Below are positions 36,091 to 44,248 of a stretch of 49,980 nucleotides of DNA, piece by piece. The notes beneath the pieces were generated by a model, which was given only the letters and a program-made list of their open reading frames with translations, made no database searches and was not told the DNA's origin. Within the stretch, counting starts at the first letter, position 1. Each line of letters starts with the position of its first letter. Source of the DNA: Chthoniobacter flavus (GTDB lineage Bacteria; Verrucomicrobiota; Verrucomicrobiia; Chthoniobacterales; Terrimicrobiaceae); assembly GCA_945860745.1 (NCBI GenBank), contig CAMASH010000018.1:1-49980 (forward strand), given 5' to 3'. The translations under genes were made by a program, and so were the position numbers.

Positions 36091-37023
36091 ATGGATAAAA
36101 ACGAGCCGATTTACGTGGCAGGACACCGGGGGATGGTCGGAAGCGCCCTCGTGCGGCTTTTGCAGAAACAGGGATTCACCACCATTCTGACCCGCAGCCG
36201 CGCGGAGACAGATTTGCTCAATCGCGCCGCCGTGCGGGAATTTTTTGAAAAAACGCGTCCCGGTGTGGTGGTGGATGCCGCCGCCAAGGTGGGCGGCATC
36301 GTGGCGAACTCCGAGCAGCCGGTGGAGTTTCTCCTGCAAAACCTTTCCATGCAAAACAACCTGATCGAAGCCGCCGCCGACTTTGGCACGCGGAAGTTCC
36401 TCTTTCTCGGCAGTTCCTGCATTTATCCGAAACTGGCGCCCCAGCCGATCCCGGAGAGCGCTTTGCTGACCGGTCCGCTCGAGCCGACCAACGACGCCTA
36501 CGCCCTGGCCAAAATCGCCGGCATCAAGCTCTGCCAGTCCTACGCCCGCCAGCAGGGGAAAAATTTCATCTCGGGCATGCCGACGAATCTTTACGGCCCG
36601 AACGACAATTTCGATCTCCGCACCTCCCATGTCCTGCCCGCCCTCATCCGCAAGGTGCACGAGGCCAAGCAGCGCGGGGAAGAATCGCTCATCGTCTGGG
36701 GCACCGGCACGCCCCGCCGCGAATTCCTCCACGTGGATGATCTGGCCGGCGCCTGTCTTTTTCTTCTGGAAAAATACGATTCCCCCGAAATCGTCAACAT
36801 CGGCCGCGGTGAGGATGTGACCATCCATGAGCTGGCCCGGATGGTGTGCGACGTGCTGGGTTTCGGGGGGGAATTGGTCTTCGACCCCTCCAAGCCGGAT
36901 GGCGCCCCGCGCAAGCTGCTCGATATGACGAAGCTCTTCGCTCTCGGCTGGCAGCCCGCGATTTCGCTGCCTGACGGCATCCGCGACGCCTACCGGTATT
37001 TTTTGGAATCCGGGAAGTTCTGA
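36091..37023 (+). CDS. fcl: GDP-L-fucose synthase
   Basis: 310 residues. It epimerises and reduces GDP-4-keto-6-deoxy-mannose to GDP-L-fucose with NADPH. A Rossmann start [17 protein letters not shown] (about 7-23) has the GxxGxxG dinucleotide motif; [16 protein letters not shown] (about 110-125) holds the catalytic Ser and the fucose-synthase signature; [20 protein letters not shown] (about 138-157) has the YxxxK catalytic pair; [22 protein letters not shown] is characteristic. Start is ATG 36091 or GTG 36088 after a strong ribosome site. The first-step dehydratase (gmd) is not in the window. It supplies fucose to the surface glycan made by the nearby transferases. Confidence 0.94.
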   Translation: MDKNEPIYVAGHRGMVGSALVRLLQKQGFTTILTRSRAETDLLNRAAVREFFEKTRPGVVVDAAAKVGGIVANSEQPVEFLLQNLSMQNNLIEAAADFGTRKFLFLGSSCIYPKLAPQPIPESALLTGPLEPTNDAYALAKIAGIKLCQSYARQQGKNFISGMPTNLYGPNDNFDLRTSHVLPALIRKVHEAKQRGEESLIVWGTGTPRREFLHVDDLAGACLFLLEKYDSPEIVNIGRGEDVTIHELARMVCDVLGFGGELVFDPSKPDGAPRKLLDMTKLFALGWQPAISLPDGIRDAYRYFLESGKF

Positions 37024-37038
37024 GTCCCTCCTGACCCT

Positions 37039-38841
37039 ATGCTCTGGCGCTTGTTGCTGGGATTCGCGGCCGCCTTACTGGTGTTGGTGGCAGGGCATCT
37101 TTTTTTTCCGCCGGCAAAGGCCCCCGTTGTCGATGTCTTCCAGCGCGGCGACCAATACGACCGGCAGAGCGGTCCGGCGGAAGTTTCTTTCACCGTCCTG
37201 CGGGATTGGGGCACCGGCATGGAAGCGCGGGTTGCGCTGAAAAACACCGGCTGGAAAACGCTGCACGACTGGACCTTGTTCCTCGAATTTCCCCGGACGA
37301 TTTCCCAAATCAACGGGGCGCGGGTGACGGCTTGGGCCGGTTCCAAATACCGTATTGATGCCCCGGAGCGTGGTCAGAACGCATCCATCCCGCCCGGCGC
37401 AACCATTCAGTTCACCCTCCTGGCCCGCCCCGGCGGATACGGGCAGGTTCCCGCCACGGTGCTATTCAACGCCTGGGTCTATCCGCAGGTCAGGGGCCGC
37501 TTCAACTACGCGGAAGCTTTGCAAAAATCGCTCTACTTTTACGAAGCCCAGCGTTCGGGAAAACTCCCGGACTCCCACCGGGTGCACTGGCGCGGAGATT
37601 CGGCTCTGGACGACGGAAGCGACGCGGGGGTGGATCTTTCCGGCGGATACTACGACGCAGGCGACCACATGAAATTCGGACTGCCCATGGCCAGCGCGAT
37701 GACCATGCTGGCCTGGGGCGGAATCCAATACCGCGCCGGCTACGAACAATGCGGGGAGTGGGAACGTTTGCTGGACACCGTCCGCTGGGGCACCGACTGG
37801 CTGCTCAAAGCCCACACCAAACCCGACGAGCTCTACGGCCAGGTCGGCCGCGGCGAGAGCGATCATGATTACTGGGGTCCGCCCGAGCAGATGTCCATGC
37901 CACGGCCCGCCTTCAAGATCGATGCGGAACATCCGGGGTCCGATCTGGCGGGGGAAGCCGCCGCGGCGCTGGCCTCCTCCTCGCTGCTCTTGGCCCGCGA
38001 CGATCCGGCCTACTCCCGCCGCCTGCTCGAGCATGCCATCCAGTTGTTTGATTTCGCCGTCAAATACCCCGGCAAATACAGCGACGCCATCCCCGACGCC
38101 CAGGCTTTCTATGAACCGGATAGCGGTTGTGATGACGAACGCATCTGGGCCGCCGCCTGGATCTACCGCGCCTCGGGCCGGCGGGAATTTCTCGAGTACG
38201 CCGAAACGGCCTATGCCGCCAAATTGCAGGGCTCGCTGACCTCCTGGACCCATACCTGGGATGACAAACGCTATGGCGCTGCCGTCCTTCTGGCCCAGCT
38301 GACGGGCAAGGAAATTTACCGGATGGATGTTGCGAAGTTTCTCGATTTTTGGACCAGGGGCGACGGAGACGAGCGGATTACGTACACCCCCGGCGGGCTG
38401 GCCTGGCTGCAGGCCTGGGGGGCCTTGCGCTACACGGCGAACACGGCTTTTCTGGCCTTCGTCTACAGCGACACGGTTGCGGACGAGGACAATGTCTATC
38501 ACCGTTTTGCCCGGCAGCAGATTCATTACATCCTGGGCGATAACCCGGCGCGGCGCAGCTACATGGTGGGATTCGGCGCCAATCCGCCGCGCAACCCGCA
38601 TCACCGCGCCGCCCATGGTTCGACCGAGGGAACCATCGACGCGCCGACCATGAACTTGAATGTCCTTTACGGCGCGCTGGTCGGGGGACCGTTTCTGCCG
38701 GACGATTTTGCGTTTTCCGACAACCGGCGCGACGAGCGCAGCAGCGAAGTCGCCCTCGATTACAACGCCGCCTTCACCGGCGCACTGGCCCGCATGGTCA
38801 TGATGTATGGCGGCCGGCCGCTGAAGCAGTTGCCGCCTTAG
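37039..38841 (+). CDS. Membrane-anchored GH9 family cellulase/endoglucanase
   Basis: 600 residues. Family 9 enzymes cleave beta-1,4-glucans with inversion. A signal anchor or signal peptide is visible (LWRLLLGFAAALLVLVAGHLFF, about 2-23). Residues 40-150 read as a beta-sandwich with features of a cellulose-binding module (VSFTVLRDWGTGMEARVALKNTG, then GATIQFTLLARPGG). The GH9 (alpha/alpha)6 domain follows (about 160-595): GYYDAGDHMKFGLP with Asp206 and Asp209, FGANPPRNPHHRAAHGS, and DERSSEVALDYNA with the acid Glu570. All catalytic residues are present. It lies 15 bp after fcl, among transferases. It may trim or process an exported polysaccharide, as cellulases do in cellulose-secreting loci, but no cellulose synthase is in the window. 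Confidence 0.9.
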   Translation: MLWRLLLGFAAALLVLVAGHLFFPPAKAPVVDVFQRGDQYDRQSGPAEVSFTVLRDWGTGMEARVALKNTGWKTLHDWTLFLEFPRTISQINGARVTAWAGSKYRIDAPERGQNASIPPGATIQFTLLARPGGYGQVPATVLFNAWVYPQVRGRFNYAEALQKSLYFYEAQRSGKLPDSHRVHWRGDSALDDGSDAGVDLSGGYYDAGDHMKFGLPMASAMTMLAWGGIQYRAGYEQCGEWERLLDTVRWGTDWLLKAHTKPDELYGQVGRGESDHDYWGPPEQMSMPRPAFKIDAEHPGSDLAGEAAAALASSSLLLARDDPAYSRRLLEHAIQLFDFAVKYPGKYSDAIPDAQAFYEPDSGCDDERIWAAAWIYRASGRREFLEYAETAYAAKLQGSLTSWTHTWDDKRYGAAVLLAQLTGKEIYRMDVAKFLDFWTRGDGDERITYTPGGLAWLQAWGALRYTANTAFLAFVYSDTVADEDNVYHRFARQQIHYILGDNPARRSYMVGFGANPPRNPHHRAAHGSTEGTIDAPTMNLNVLYGALVGGPFLPDDFAFSDNRRDERSSEVALDYNAAFTGALARMVMMYGGRPLKQLPP

Positions 38842-38859
38842 GGGTTCTCAGGCGGTCCG

Positions 38860-39510
38860 TCATTGATCAACCGGATAGGCCTCTTGCGCGTGGGCCAGAA
38901 GCCGCGCATAGAGCAGCATATCCCAGGCATTAAGACAGCGGATTGCCCTGGTTGTTTCATGGTCGAGGAGCTGGCGCGGAGCGGCGTTCAAAATCCGGGT
39001 CAGAGGAGGAATCGCCTGGCCAAGCCGCCGGCCCAGCTCTGCGAGGCCCGCGTCAATGTAATCGAGCGGAACGGCTATAACTTCCGGAGCAGTCAGGTTT
39101 GTCCAGGCCTGCTCAAGGTGTGCAGCCGTGATCTCCTGGTTTTCGGCTGCCGTTCCGCAAATTTGACGAACCTGGCCGTTGGAAAATTGAATCGTTCTCG
39201 CCGCCGGATCCTGCATCAATTCTTTCAGCGTGACGCGGCCAAGCCATTCTCTGTGTCTGTGGGATCTCTGCGGATCGCGAATAAAATTATAGAGCGAAGA
39301 CACCCGCTCGGTCGGCTCCCTCAAGACAATGAAACAGAGCGGCCCGCCGGGCACAGGCGTTTCCCACCACGAATGACCGGAGACATAACGGTGCACATGC
39401 TCTTTGAGATGAGCTTTAAGCCCCGTTCCTGCAGTGCGGGGAATATGGAGGTGAACAACTTGGGGGAGCTTATTCCCTTTGGTTCCCTTGGTGTATAAGT
39501 CTGTCTTCAA
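38860..39510 (-). CDS. Sulfotransferase family protein
   Basis: 216 residues. It resembles carbohydrate sulfotransferases that use PAPS: VVHLHIPRTAGTGLKAHL (about 18-35) is the 5'-phosphosulfate loop and FIVLREPTERVSSLYNFIRDP (about 60-80) the 3'-phosphate site. The loop has Arg where the catalytic Lys (HIPKTAG) is usual, so activity is not certain, although HIPRTAG variants occur. The protein is short but seems complete. It is convergent with the cellulase and 85 bases from the next upstream minus gene. It would modify the surface polysaccharide. The genes for making PAPS are not in the window. Confidence 0.78.
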   Translation of the reverse strand: MKTDLYTKGTKGNKLPQVVHLHIPRTAGTGLKAHLKEHVHRYVSGHSWWETPVPGGPLCFIVLREPTERVSSLYNFIRDPQRSHRHREWLGRVTLKELMQDPAARTIQFSNGQVRQICGTAAENQEITAAHLEQAWTNLTAPEVIAVPLDYIDAGLAELGRRLGQAIPPLTRILNAAPRQLLDHETTRAIRCLNAWDMLLYARLLAHAQEAYPVDQ

Positions 39511-39595
39511 AACTAGGGGGCGCGTTTATGGCGTTGCGTAGGGAAGAGGAATTCCGGTGGTCAAAATGCGGGCTGAATGCCTTTTATAATCTGTT

Positions 39596-39856
39596 CTACT
39601 TTTTCTCGTCCTTCAGAATCAGCCGCACAAAGTCGGCGGTCTGGAAGGTCAGCAACAAGCCGAGACAAACCCCCAGGACGGAAACGACCGGTCCCTGCCA
39701 CATGTACACGGTGGCGGCGGAGAGCGCGGGCGTCGCTTTTTGCGTGAGGATCGTGACCAGCGTGAAGGTGGTGGTGAGCAGAGTCGGGAGGTGCGCGGCG
39801 ATCAGGTAAACGCCCAGCACCTTGAGGGCGACCAACAGCCAGTCGTGTTTGTTCAT
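39596..39856 (-). CDS. Small membrane protein of unknown function
   Basis: 86 residues with two hydrophobic segments, about 6-35 (LLVALKVLGVYLIAAHLPTL) and 50-75 (MWQGPVVSVLGVCLGLLLTF), and a charged C-terminus (LKDEKK). No family is recognised. ATG 39856 is the only Met that puts the first segment at the N-terminus; the frame stays open much further upstream but only through the antisense of the carbonic anhydrase. It follows that gene by 7 bases and is probably cotranscribed with it. Confidence 0.65.
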   Translation of the reverse strand: MNKHDWLLVALKVLGVYLIAAHLPTLLTTTFTLVTILTQKATPALSAATVYMWQGPVVSVLGVCLGLLLTFQTADFVRLILKDEKK

Positions 39857-39863
39857 GGAGGGA

Positions 39864-40454
39864 TCAGGGTTGGGAATGCGGTTTGAAATTGAGGTCGTGC
39901 AGGAGTCCGTCGGAGAGGCGGTAGACCCAGCCGTGAATCTCCAGCTTCTGGCCGCGTTTCCAGGCGTTTTGTACGATGCTCGATTCCTCCACATGACGGG
40001 CCTGGTCGAGGACATTGAGATCGCAGAGCAGGTCCTCCTTCGCGCCTTGTTCCAGGCCCGCGAAGCGTTCGGGCTGACGGCGGTAAATGCTGCGGACATG
40101 GCGCAGCCAGTTGTCGATGAGGCCGAGTTCCTTGTTGAGCAGGGCGGCCCGCACACCGCCGCAACCGTAGTGGCCGGCCACGATGACATGCTCGACCTTG
40201 AGCACATCCACGGCGAACTGCAGGACCGAGAGGCAATTGAAATCGGTGTGATTGACGAGATTGGCCACGTTGCGATGGACAAAGACCTCCCCCGGCCGGA
40301 GACCAAGGATTTCGTTGGCCGGAACCCGGCTGTCCGAGCAGCCGATCCAGAGATACTTCGGGCTCTGCACATGCACGAGCTTCTCGAAGAAGTCCGGTTC
40401 CTCCGCCACCATCCGGGCGGCCCAGCGGCGATTGGCTTCAAAGAGATGATGCAT
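39864..40454 (-). CDS. can: Beta-class carbonic anhydrase
   Basis: 196 residues. It hydrates CO2 to bicarbonate with a zinc ion held by two Cys and one His. IGCSDSRV gives Cys39 and Asp41 with Arg43, and VAGHYGCGGV gives His95 and Cys98; the rest (FVHRNVANLV, NEILGLRPGEVF) fits the Can/CynT type. Length is normal. It ends 7 bases before the small membrane gene and starts 6 bases after the GT4 gene on the same strand, so it looks like part of a minus-strand unit running from 42282. The gene choice is housekeeping rather than glycan-related. Confidence 0.95.
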   Translation of the reverse strand: MHHLFEANRRWAARMVAEEPDFFEKLVHVQSPKYLWIGCSDSRVPANEILGLRPGEVFVHRNVANLVNHTDFNCLSVLQFAVDVLKVEHVIVAGHYGCGGVRAALLNKELGLIDNWLRHVRSIYRRQPERFAGLEQGAKEDLLCDLNVLDQARHVEESSIVQNAWKRGQKLEIHGWVYRLSDGLLHDLNFKPHSQP

Positions 40455-40460
40455 GCCCAG

Positions 40461-41636
40461 CTATCTAGCAGAACCCCCGCCCGGATGGGCAAGAATTGCT
40501 TCACGATAAATTTGCTCGATGGCGGCGACTTGTCGTTCGCTGGAGAATTGCTCCCGCACCGAGAGAGCGGACTGCTTGGAAAGCATGCGATAGAGATCGG
40601 AATCCGCCGCAAGTCGCAACAACGCCTCGGCCAGAGCCGCGGGATCTTTCTCCGCGCAGAGCAGTCCGTTTTTCCCGTCGGTAATCACCTCCGGAATGCC
40701 GCCGTGCCGCGTGGTCACCACCGGCAATCCCCCCGCCATGGCTTCCAGCATCGCATTGGGAACCCCTTCCGCATCGCCGTCAACGGTTTCGCTGGGATGC
40801 AGAAAAATATGCGCGATGGAGAACAGGCCCTGGAGCGATTCCTGGGACAGAAAACCCGTGAACTCGACCCGGTCCTCGATTTCCAATTCCGCAGCCAGAT
40901 CGCGCAGTTCCTCTTCCAGGGGGCCCTCTCCCGCGATGGTAAAGGTGGACCAGGGATAAACTTTCGTGAAGGCCGCGAAAGCGCGGAGCGCGGCGACCAG
41001 ACCCTTCTTCGGGACCAGCCGCGCGGCCTGCACAATCCGCCAGGTGTCATCGGTCGGCGGGGTGCGATGGGTGAAGGGAATGTCCGGCAGGATCGTGCGC
41101 ATCAAACGGAGTTTGGCCTGCGGGCCTCCGAGTTGCCCGACGCGTTCGGCCAGCCGTTCGGAGCGGCAGGGCACCGCGTCTGCCAGTTGAAACATCTCCG
41201 CCACAGCTCCGGAAAACCCCGGCGAGGCCATCGATCCCGCCACGTCGGAACCATGGAAGGACACCACCACCGGAAGCCCGCATTCCCGCAGCAGCGGAAG
41301 AAGATGGACGGCCACGTTGCCAAAAAACACATGCAGCAGCCGGGCCTCCGTCGCCTGGAGAATTCCGATCAGGCGCTCCGTTTCTCCGCGGGAAATCTGC
41401 CAGGGACGCCCGGTCGTCTTTTCCGCCGCGCGGGCCAGGAAGCGCCAGGGCGAACGCGGGACAAGCTCCACGCGGTCTGCGGACCATTCCCCCTCGAGTT
41501 TTTGGGTGAGAACGACGGGGCGGAAATTTTTCAGTCCGGTGACATGCCGGTGGACATGCAGCATTTCCGGCTTGAGAAAGGTCGCGCAGAAGAGCGCGAC
41601 GCATGGTGGCGGCCGGGTCTCGGGCCCGCTTACCAT
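40461..41636 (-). CDS. GT4 family glycosyltransferase (colanic acid type)
   Basis: 391 residues, GT-B fold. VHVFFGNVAVHLLPLLRE and VVSFHGSDVAG (about 117-140) mark the acceptor half with the conserved HGSD; VQAARLVPKKGLVAALRAFA (about 207-226), FTIAGEGPLEEELR (about 233-246), LHPSETVDGDAEGVPNAMLEAMAGGLPVV (about 280-308) mark the donor half with the EGxxxxxxE pair. The pattern fits WcaL/AmsK-like enzymes. It overlaps the upstream small secreted protein gene by 7 bp. Confidence 0.87.
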   Translation of the reverse strand: MVSGPETRPPPCVALFCATFLKPEMLHVHRHVTGLKNFRPVVLTQKLEGEWSADRVELVPRSPWRFLARAAEKTTGRPWQISRGETERLIGILQATEARLLHVFFGNVAVHLLPLLRECGLPVVVSFHGSDVAGSMASPGFSGAVAEMFQLADAVPCRSERLAERVGQLGGPQAKLRLMRTILPDIPFTHRTPPTDDTWRIVQAARLVPKKGLVAALRAFAAFTKVYPWSTFTIAGEGPLEEELRDLAAELEIEDRVEFTGFLSQESLQGLFSIAHIFLHPSETVDGDAEGVPNAMLEAMAGGLPVVTTRHGGIPEVITDGKNGLLCAEKDPAALAEALLRLAADSDLYRMLSKQSALSVREQFSSERQVAAIEQIYREAILAHPGGGSAR

Positions 41637-41929
41637 TCAACGCCCGCCACAATCCACCCTGTTGATTTGAAGGGCGTGCCGGGTCCGAAATCCTTGGAGA
41701 TCTTTTTCTCGCCCGATCCGTACTTGGCCGGGGCGGCTGGGTTGATCAGTTGCCACGGCTTCCTGGTGACAAAGACATCCTTCACGATGCCCTCAATGGT
41801 CGGTTTGGTCTCGACGCTTTCCTCGAGCGGGATGTCGCGGGCTTTCGGAGTCGTCGCGATGAAATCCTGGGCTGCCAATTGTCCCGCCCACACGAAAATC
41901 ATCATGAGGGAAAAAAGGATCTTGCTCAT
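41630..41929 (-). CDS. Small secreted protein of unknown function
   Basis: 99 residues. A signal peptide is clear (KILFSLMMIFVWAGQLAAQ, cleavage near residue 20). The mature 79 residues are polar, have no Cys, and close with GWIVAGVEW. I do not recognise a family. Start ATG overlaps the HxlR gene stop (ATGA), and its 3' end overlaps the GT4 gene, so it is translationally coupled on both sides. The product should be periplasmic or outer-membrane-associated. Confidence 0.7.
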   Translation of the reverse strand: MSKILFSLMMIFVWAGQLAAQDFIATTPKARDIPLEESVETKPTIEGIVKDVFVTRKPWQLINPAAPAKYGSGEKKISKDFGPGTPFKSTGWIVAGVEW

Positions 41930-42282
41930 AAGGAGATCTTAGCCGGGCGGGACAGGGGTTGCAAGGCGGCTGTGGTCCCCCGCTCCCACCGGAGGCCCCA
42001 GTCGCGCAGGAGGCGGAGGAGGGGCTTGAGCGAATGGCCCTTTTCCGTCAGTTCATAACCGGAATGCCCGGCCCCTTGCGCGACCGGAACCCGTCGGACG
42101 ATTCCATGACGAACCAGCCGTTCCAGGCGGTCGGCCAGAATGTTGGTGGGGATGCCTTCGGGGGAGGCGGAGAATTCCTTGTAGCGGGTCTTGCCCAGAA
42201 TGAGGTCGCGCACCACCAACAGGCTCCAGCGGTCCCCGAAGAGGTCGAGAGCGCAGGCCACCGGGCAGGGGGAACGGCGCAC
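41926..42282 (-). CDS. HxlR family transcriptional regulator
   Basis: 118 residues from GTG 42282. A winged-helix DNA-binding protein: CPVACALDLFGDRWSLLVVRDLILGKTRYKEF (a CPV start, then helix 2), GIPTNILADRLERLVRHGIV as the recognition part, and SGYELTEKGHSLKPLL as the wing and last helix. The family is about 110-130 residues. The frame is open to 42432, but that extra part is Pro/Gly rich, unlike the family, and lies antisense to a DinB-like remnant on the plus strand; GTG 42282 is therefore preferred, without a visible ribosome site. It heads the minus-strand unit with the GT4 and carbonic anhydrase genes and may autoregulate it. The inducer is unknown. Confidence 0.82.
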   Translation of the reverse strand: MRRSPCPVACALDLFGDRWSLLVVRDLILGKTRYKEFSASPEGIPTNILADRLERLVRHGIVRRVPVAQGAGHSGYELTEKGHSLKPLLRLLRDWGLRWERGTTAALQPLSRPAKISL

Positions 42283-42294
42283 GGGGGCAGCGCC

Positions 42295-42495
42295 GGGCGC
42301 GGGCTGTGGGAAAATTCCTGCCGGGAGATCGCCGGCGCGGTCAGCGGGATTGCCGATCGGCCCACCCGGGTCCGGCATCCGTGGTTTGGTCCGCGGGATG
42401 CGGCGGCATGGCATTTCCTGGCCGGATTTCACATGAGGCTGCGCCGGGCCCAGATTCAGGAAATTTTGGGCGGGTTCGCCCGGCGTGAAAAGTGA
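42295..42495 (+). pseudogene. C-terminal remnant of a DinB-like protein
   Basis: The plus-strand frame ending at TGA 42493-42495 translates as ENSCREIAGAVSG, then HPWFGPRDAAAWHFLAGFHMRLRR. The HPWFGPLxAxxWxxxxxxHxRHH pattern is the last part of DinB/DUF1569-type four-helix proteins, where the final His pair binds metal; here the second His is Arg. Upstream, the frame runs into DNA that encodes HxlR on the other strand, so only the C-terminal third remains. It shows that the HxlR gene boundary is a rearrangement junction. Confidence 0.45.
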
Positions 42496-42614
42496 CGCGG
42501 GGGTTCCGTTGCGGGGAGTTTTTGCGACCAGGACCCTGGCGCTCCCGCCGTGGCCGCGTGCCGCCCCGGCAAGAACGGGATTGATTGAGGATTCCGCGCT
42601 GCCAGAGTAGACGG

Positions 42615-43586
42615 ATGAATTACCTCTCCGCCGCCCGCAAGGTCGTCGAGATCGAACTGGCGGAAGTGCAGGCCGTGGCCGCGCGCATTGATGACACTTT
42701 CGAGAAAGCCGTCCGCCTCATTCAGACCACAGTCGAAAATCGCGGCAAGGTGGTCGTGCTGGGCGTGGGCAAAAGCGGCCACATCGGTGAGAAAATCGCC
42801 GCCACCCTCACCAGCACCGGTTCTCCCGCCGTGGTGCTGAATTCTCTCAACGCCCTGCACGGCGATCTGGGCATGGTCAGCGATGGCGATGTCATCCTCG
42901 CCCTCAGTTACAGCGGCGAGACGGACGAGTTGATCAACATCCTGCCCGCCCTGGCGCGGTTTGATGTCAAGATTGTCGCCATCACCGGCGGTTCGGAATC
43001 CACCCTGGCCAAAATGGCCGACAGCGTGCTCGACGTGAGCGTTTCGCAGGAAGCCTGCCCGCTCAATCTCGCCCCCACCTCCAGCACCACGGCGATGCTG
43101 GTGTTGGGCGACGCCCTGGCCATGGTGTTGTTGGAGGCCCGCGGTTTCGACAAGGAGGACTTTGCCCGTTTTCATCCGGGCGGCCAGCTCGGCCGCGCGT
43201 TGTTGCTCAAAGTCGGGCAGATCATGCGCGGGGAAGATCAGTTGGCGAAAGTTTCGGCCGAGGCCACCGTGGTGGAAGTGATCAAAATCATGACCGCCCG
43301 CCGGGCCGGCGCCGCCGTGGTGGTGAACGCGGACGGCAAACTGGAGGGCATCTTTACCCACGGCGATTTTGCCCGCCATTTTCCCGACCAGCCCGAGATC
43401 GGCCGCCGGACGGTCGGCGAATTCATGACCCGTCATCCCATCACCATCTCGGCCGACAAGCTGGCCGCCGAGGTGCTGAATATTTTGCAAAAGCACCGTA
43501 TCGACGACCTCGTCGTGTTGGACGAAGCCGGCCGACCCATCGGCGTGGTCGATTCGCAAGATCTCTCCCGCTTGAAAATCCTCTAG
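42615..43586 (+). CDS. kdsD: Arabinose-5-phosphate isomerase KdsD
   Basis: 323 residues. It converts ribulose-5-phosphate to arabinose-5-phosphate, the first step of Kdo synthesis for the LPS inner core. A SIS domain is at about 35-175: VLGVGKSGHIGEKIAATLTSTG and VILALSYSGETDELIN with the sugar-phosphate Ser/Gly loops, plus APTSSTTAMLVLGDALAM. Two CBS domains follow (about 200-320; FTHGDFARHF, VGEFMTRHP, DDLVVLDEAGRPIGVVDSQDL). ATG 42615 is preferred over 42585 by family length. It supports an LPS role for the locus. It is divergent from the HxlR gene. Confidence 0.94.
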   Translation: MNYLSAARKVVEIELAEVQAVAARIDDTFEKAVRLIQTTVENRGKVVVLGVGKSGHIGEKIAATLTSTGSPAVVLNSLNALHGDLGMVSDGDVILALSYSGETDELINILPALARFDVKIVAITGGSESTLAKMADSVLDVSVSQEACPLNLAPTSSTTAMLVLGDALAMVLLEARGFDKEDFARFHPGGQLGRALLLKVGQIMRGEDQLAKVSAEATVVEVIKIMTARRAGAAVVVNADGKLEGIFTHGDFARHFPDQPEIGRRTVGEFMTRHPITISADKLAAEVLNILQKHRIDDLVVLDEAGRPIGVVDSQDLSRLKIL

Positions 43587-43610
43587 CCCCGCTTCCGCAA
43601 AATCCCTATC

Positions 43611-43634
43611 AACCCTCAACCATGAACCCTCAAC
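43611..43634 (+). repeat. Direct repeat just upstream of efp
   Basis: AACCCTCAAC at 43611-43620 and 43625-43634 is repeated exactly, with CATG between. It lies 7 bases before the efp start codon, in the 55-base gap to kdsD, where a ribosome site would be expected; none is seen. Confidence 0.45.
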
Positions 43635-43641
43635 TCTCCTA

Positions 43642-44199
43642 ATGGCACTCGCAAACGATCTCCGTAAAGGCATGGCCATCCGTTACAACGGAAACGTCGC
43701 CATCGTCCTTGAAGTTCAACATCGCACCCCGGGCAACCTGCGCGCCTTCGTGCAGGCCATCATCCGCTACATCAATACGGGAAAGTCCGCCGACATCCGC
43801 TATGCTTCCACCGAAAAAGTCGAGGTGGTCGATGTCCAGCGCCAGCAACTCGAATTCAGCTACGCCGATCCGCAGGGTTACCATTTCATTGATCCGGCAA
43901 CCTACGACACGATTACTCTGCAAGAGGCGCTGTTGTCGGAAGCCAAGGATTATCTGGTGGAAAACCTCAAGGTCGATGTTCTCAGCATCGAAGGCCGTCC
44001 GGCCCAGGTCGATCTCCCGTCTTCGGTCACGCTCAAGGTGGCCGAGTCCGCCGATGGCGTGCGCGGCGACAGTGCCAACAACGTGCAAAAGCCGGCCAAA
44101 CTCGAGACCGGAAAAATCGTGCAGGTGCCGCTGTTCATCAAGGAGGGAGAGTTGATCAAGATCGACACCCGCACCGGCAACTACATGGGACGCGCCTAG
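43642..44199 (+). CDS. efp: Elongation factor P
   Basis: 185 residues. It binds stalled ribosomes between P and E sites and restores synthesis through proline runs. The three-domain chain is complete: KOW-like N-domain (NDLRKGMAIRYNGN), OB domain II (about 67-125) and OB domain III ending RIDTRTGNYMGRA-like (ELIKIDTRTGNYMGRA). The N-domain loop HRTPGNLRAF puts Asn32 at the tip, where E. coli has Lys34 and EarP-type proteins Arg. So neither the EpmA lysyl path nor EarP rhamnosylation can apply. The gene lies between kdsD and a membrane protein gene, spaced by 55 and 49 bases. Confidence 0.96.
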   Translation: MALANDLRKGMAIRYNGNVAIVLEVQHRTPGNLRAFVQAIIRYINTGKSADIRYASTEKVEVVDVQRQQLEFSYADPQGYHFIDPATYDTITLQEALLSEAKDYLVENLKVDVLSIEGRPAQVDLPSSVTLKVAESADGVRGDSANNVQKPAKLETGKIVQVPLFIKEGELIKIDTRTGNYMGRA

Positions 44200-44248
44200 C
44201 GTCGAAAAGCAGACTGGCGGCCTGCGTTGCGATTTGTCATAACCCGCC

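Noticed and set aside
34836-36098. 420-codon plus-strand frame opposite deoB
   Set aside because: DeoB is unmistakable on the minus strand; the plus frame is a shadow.
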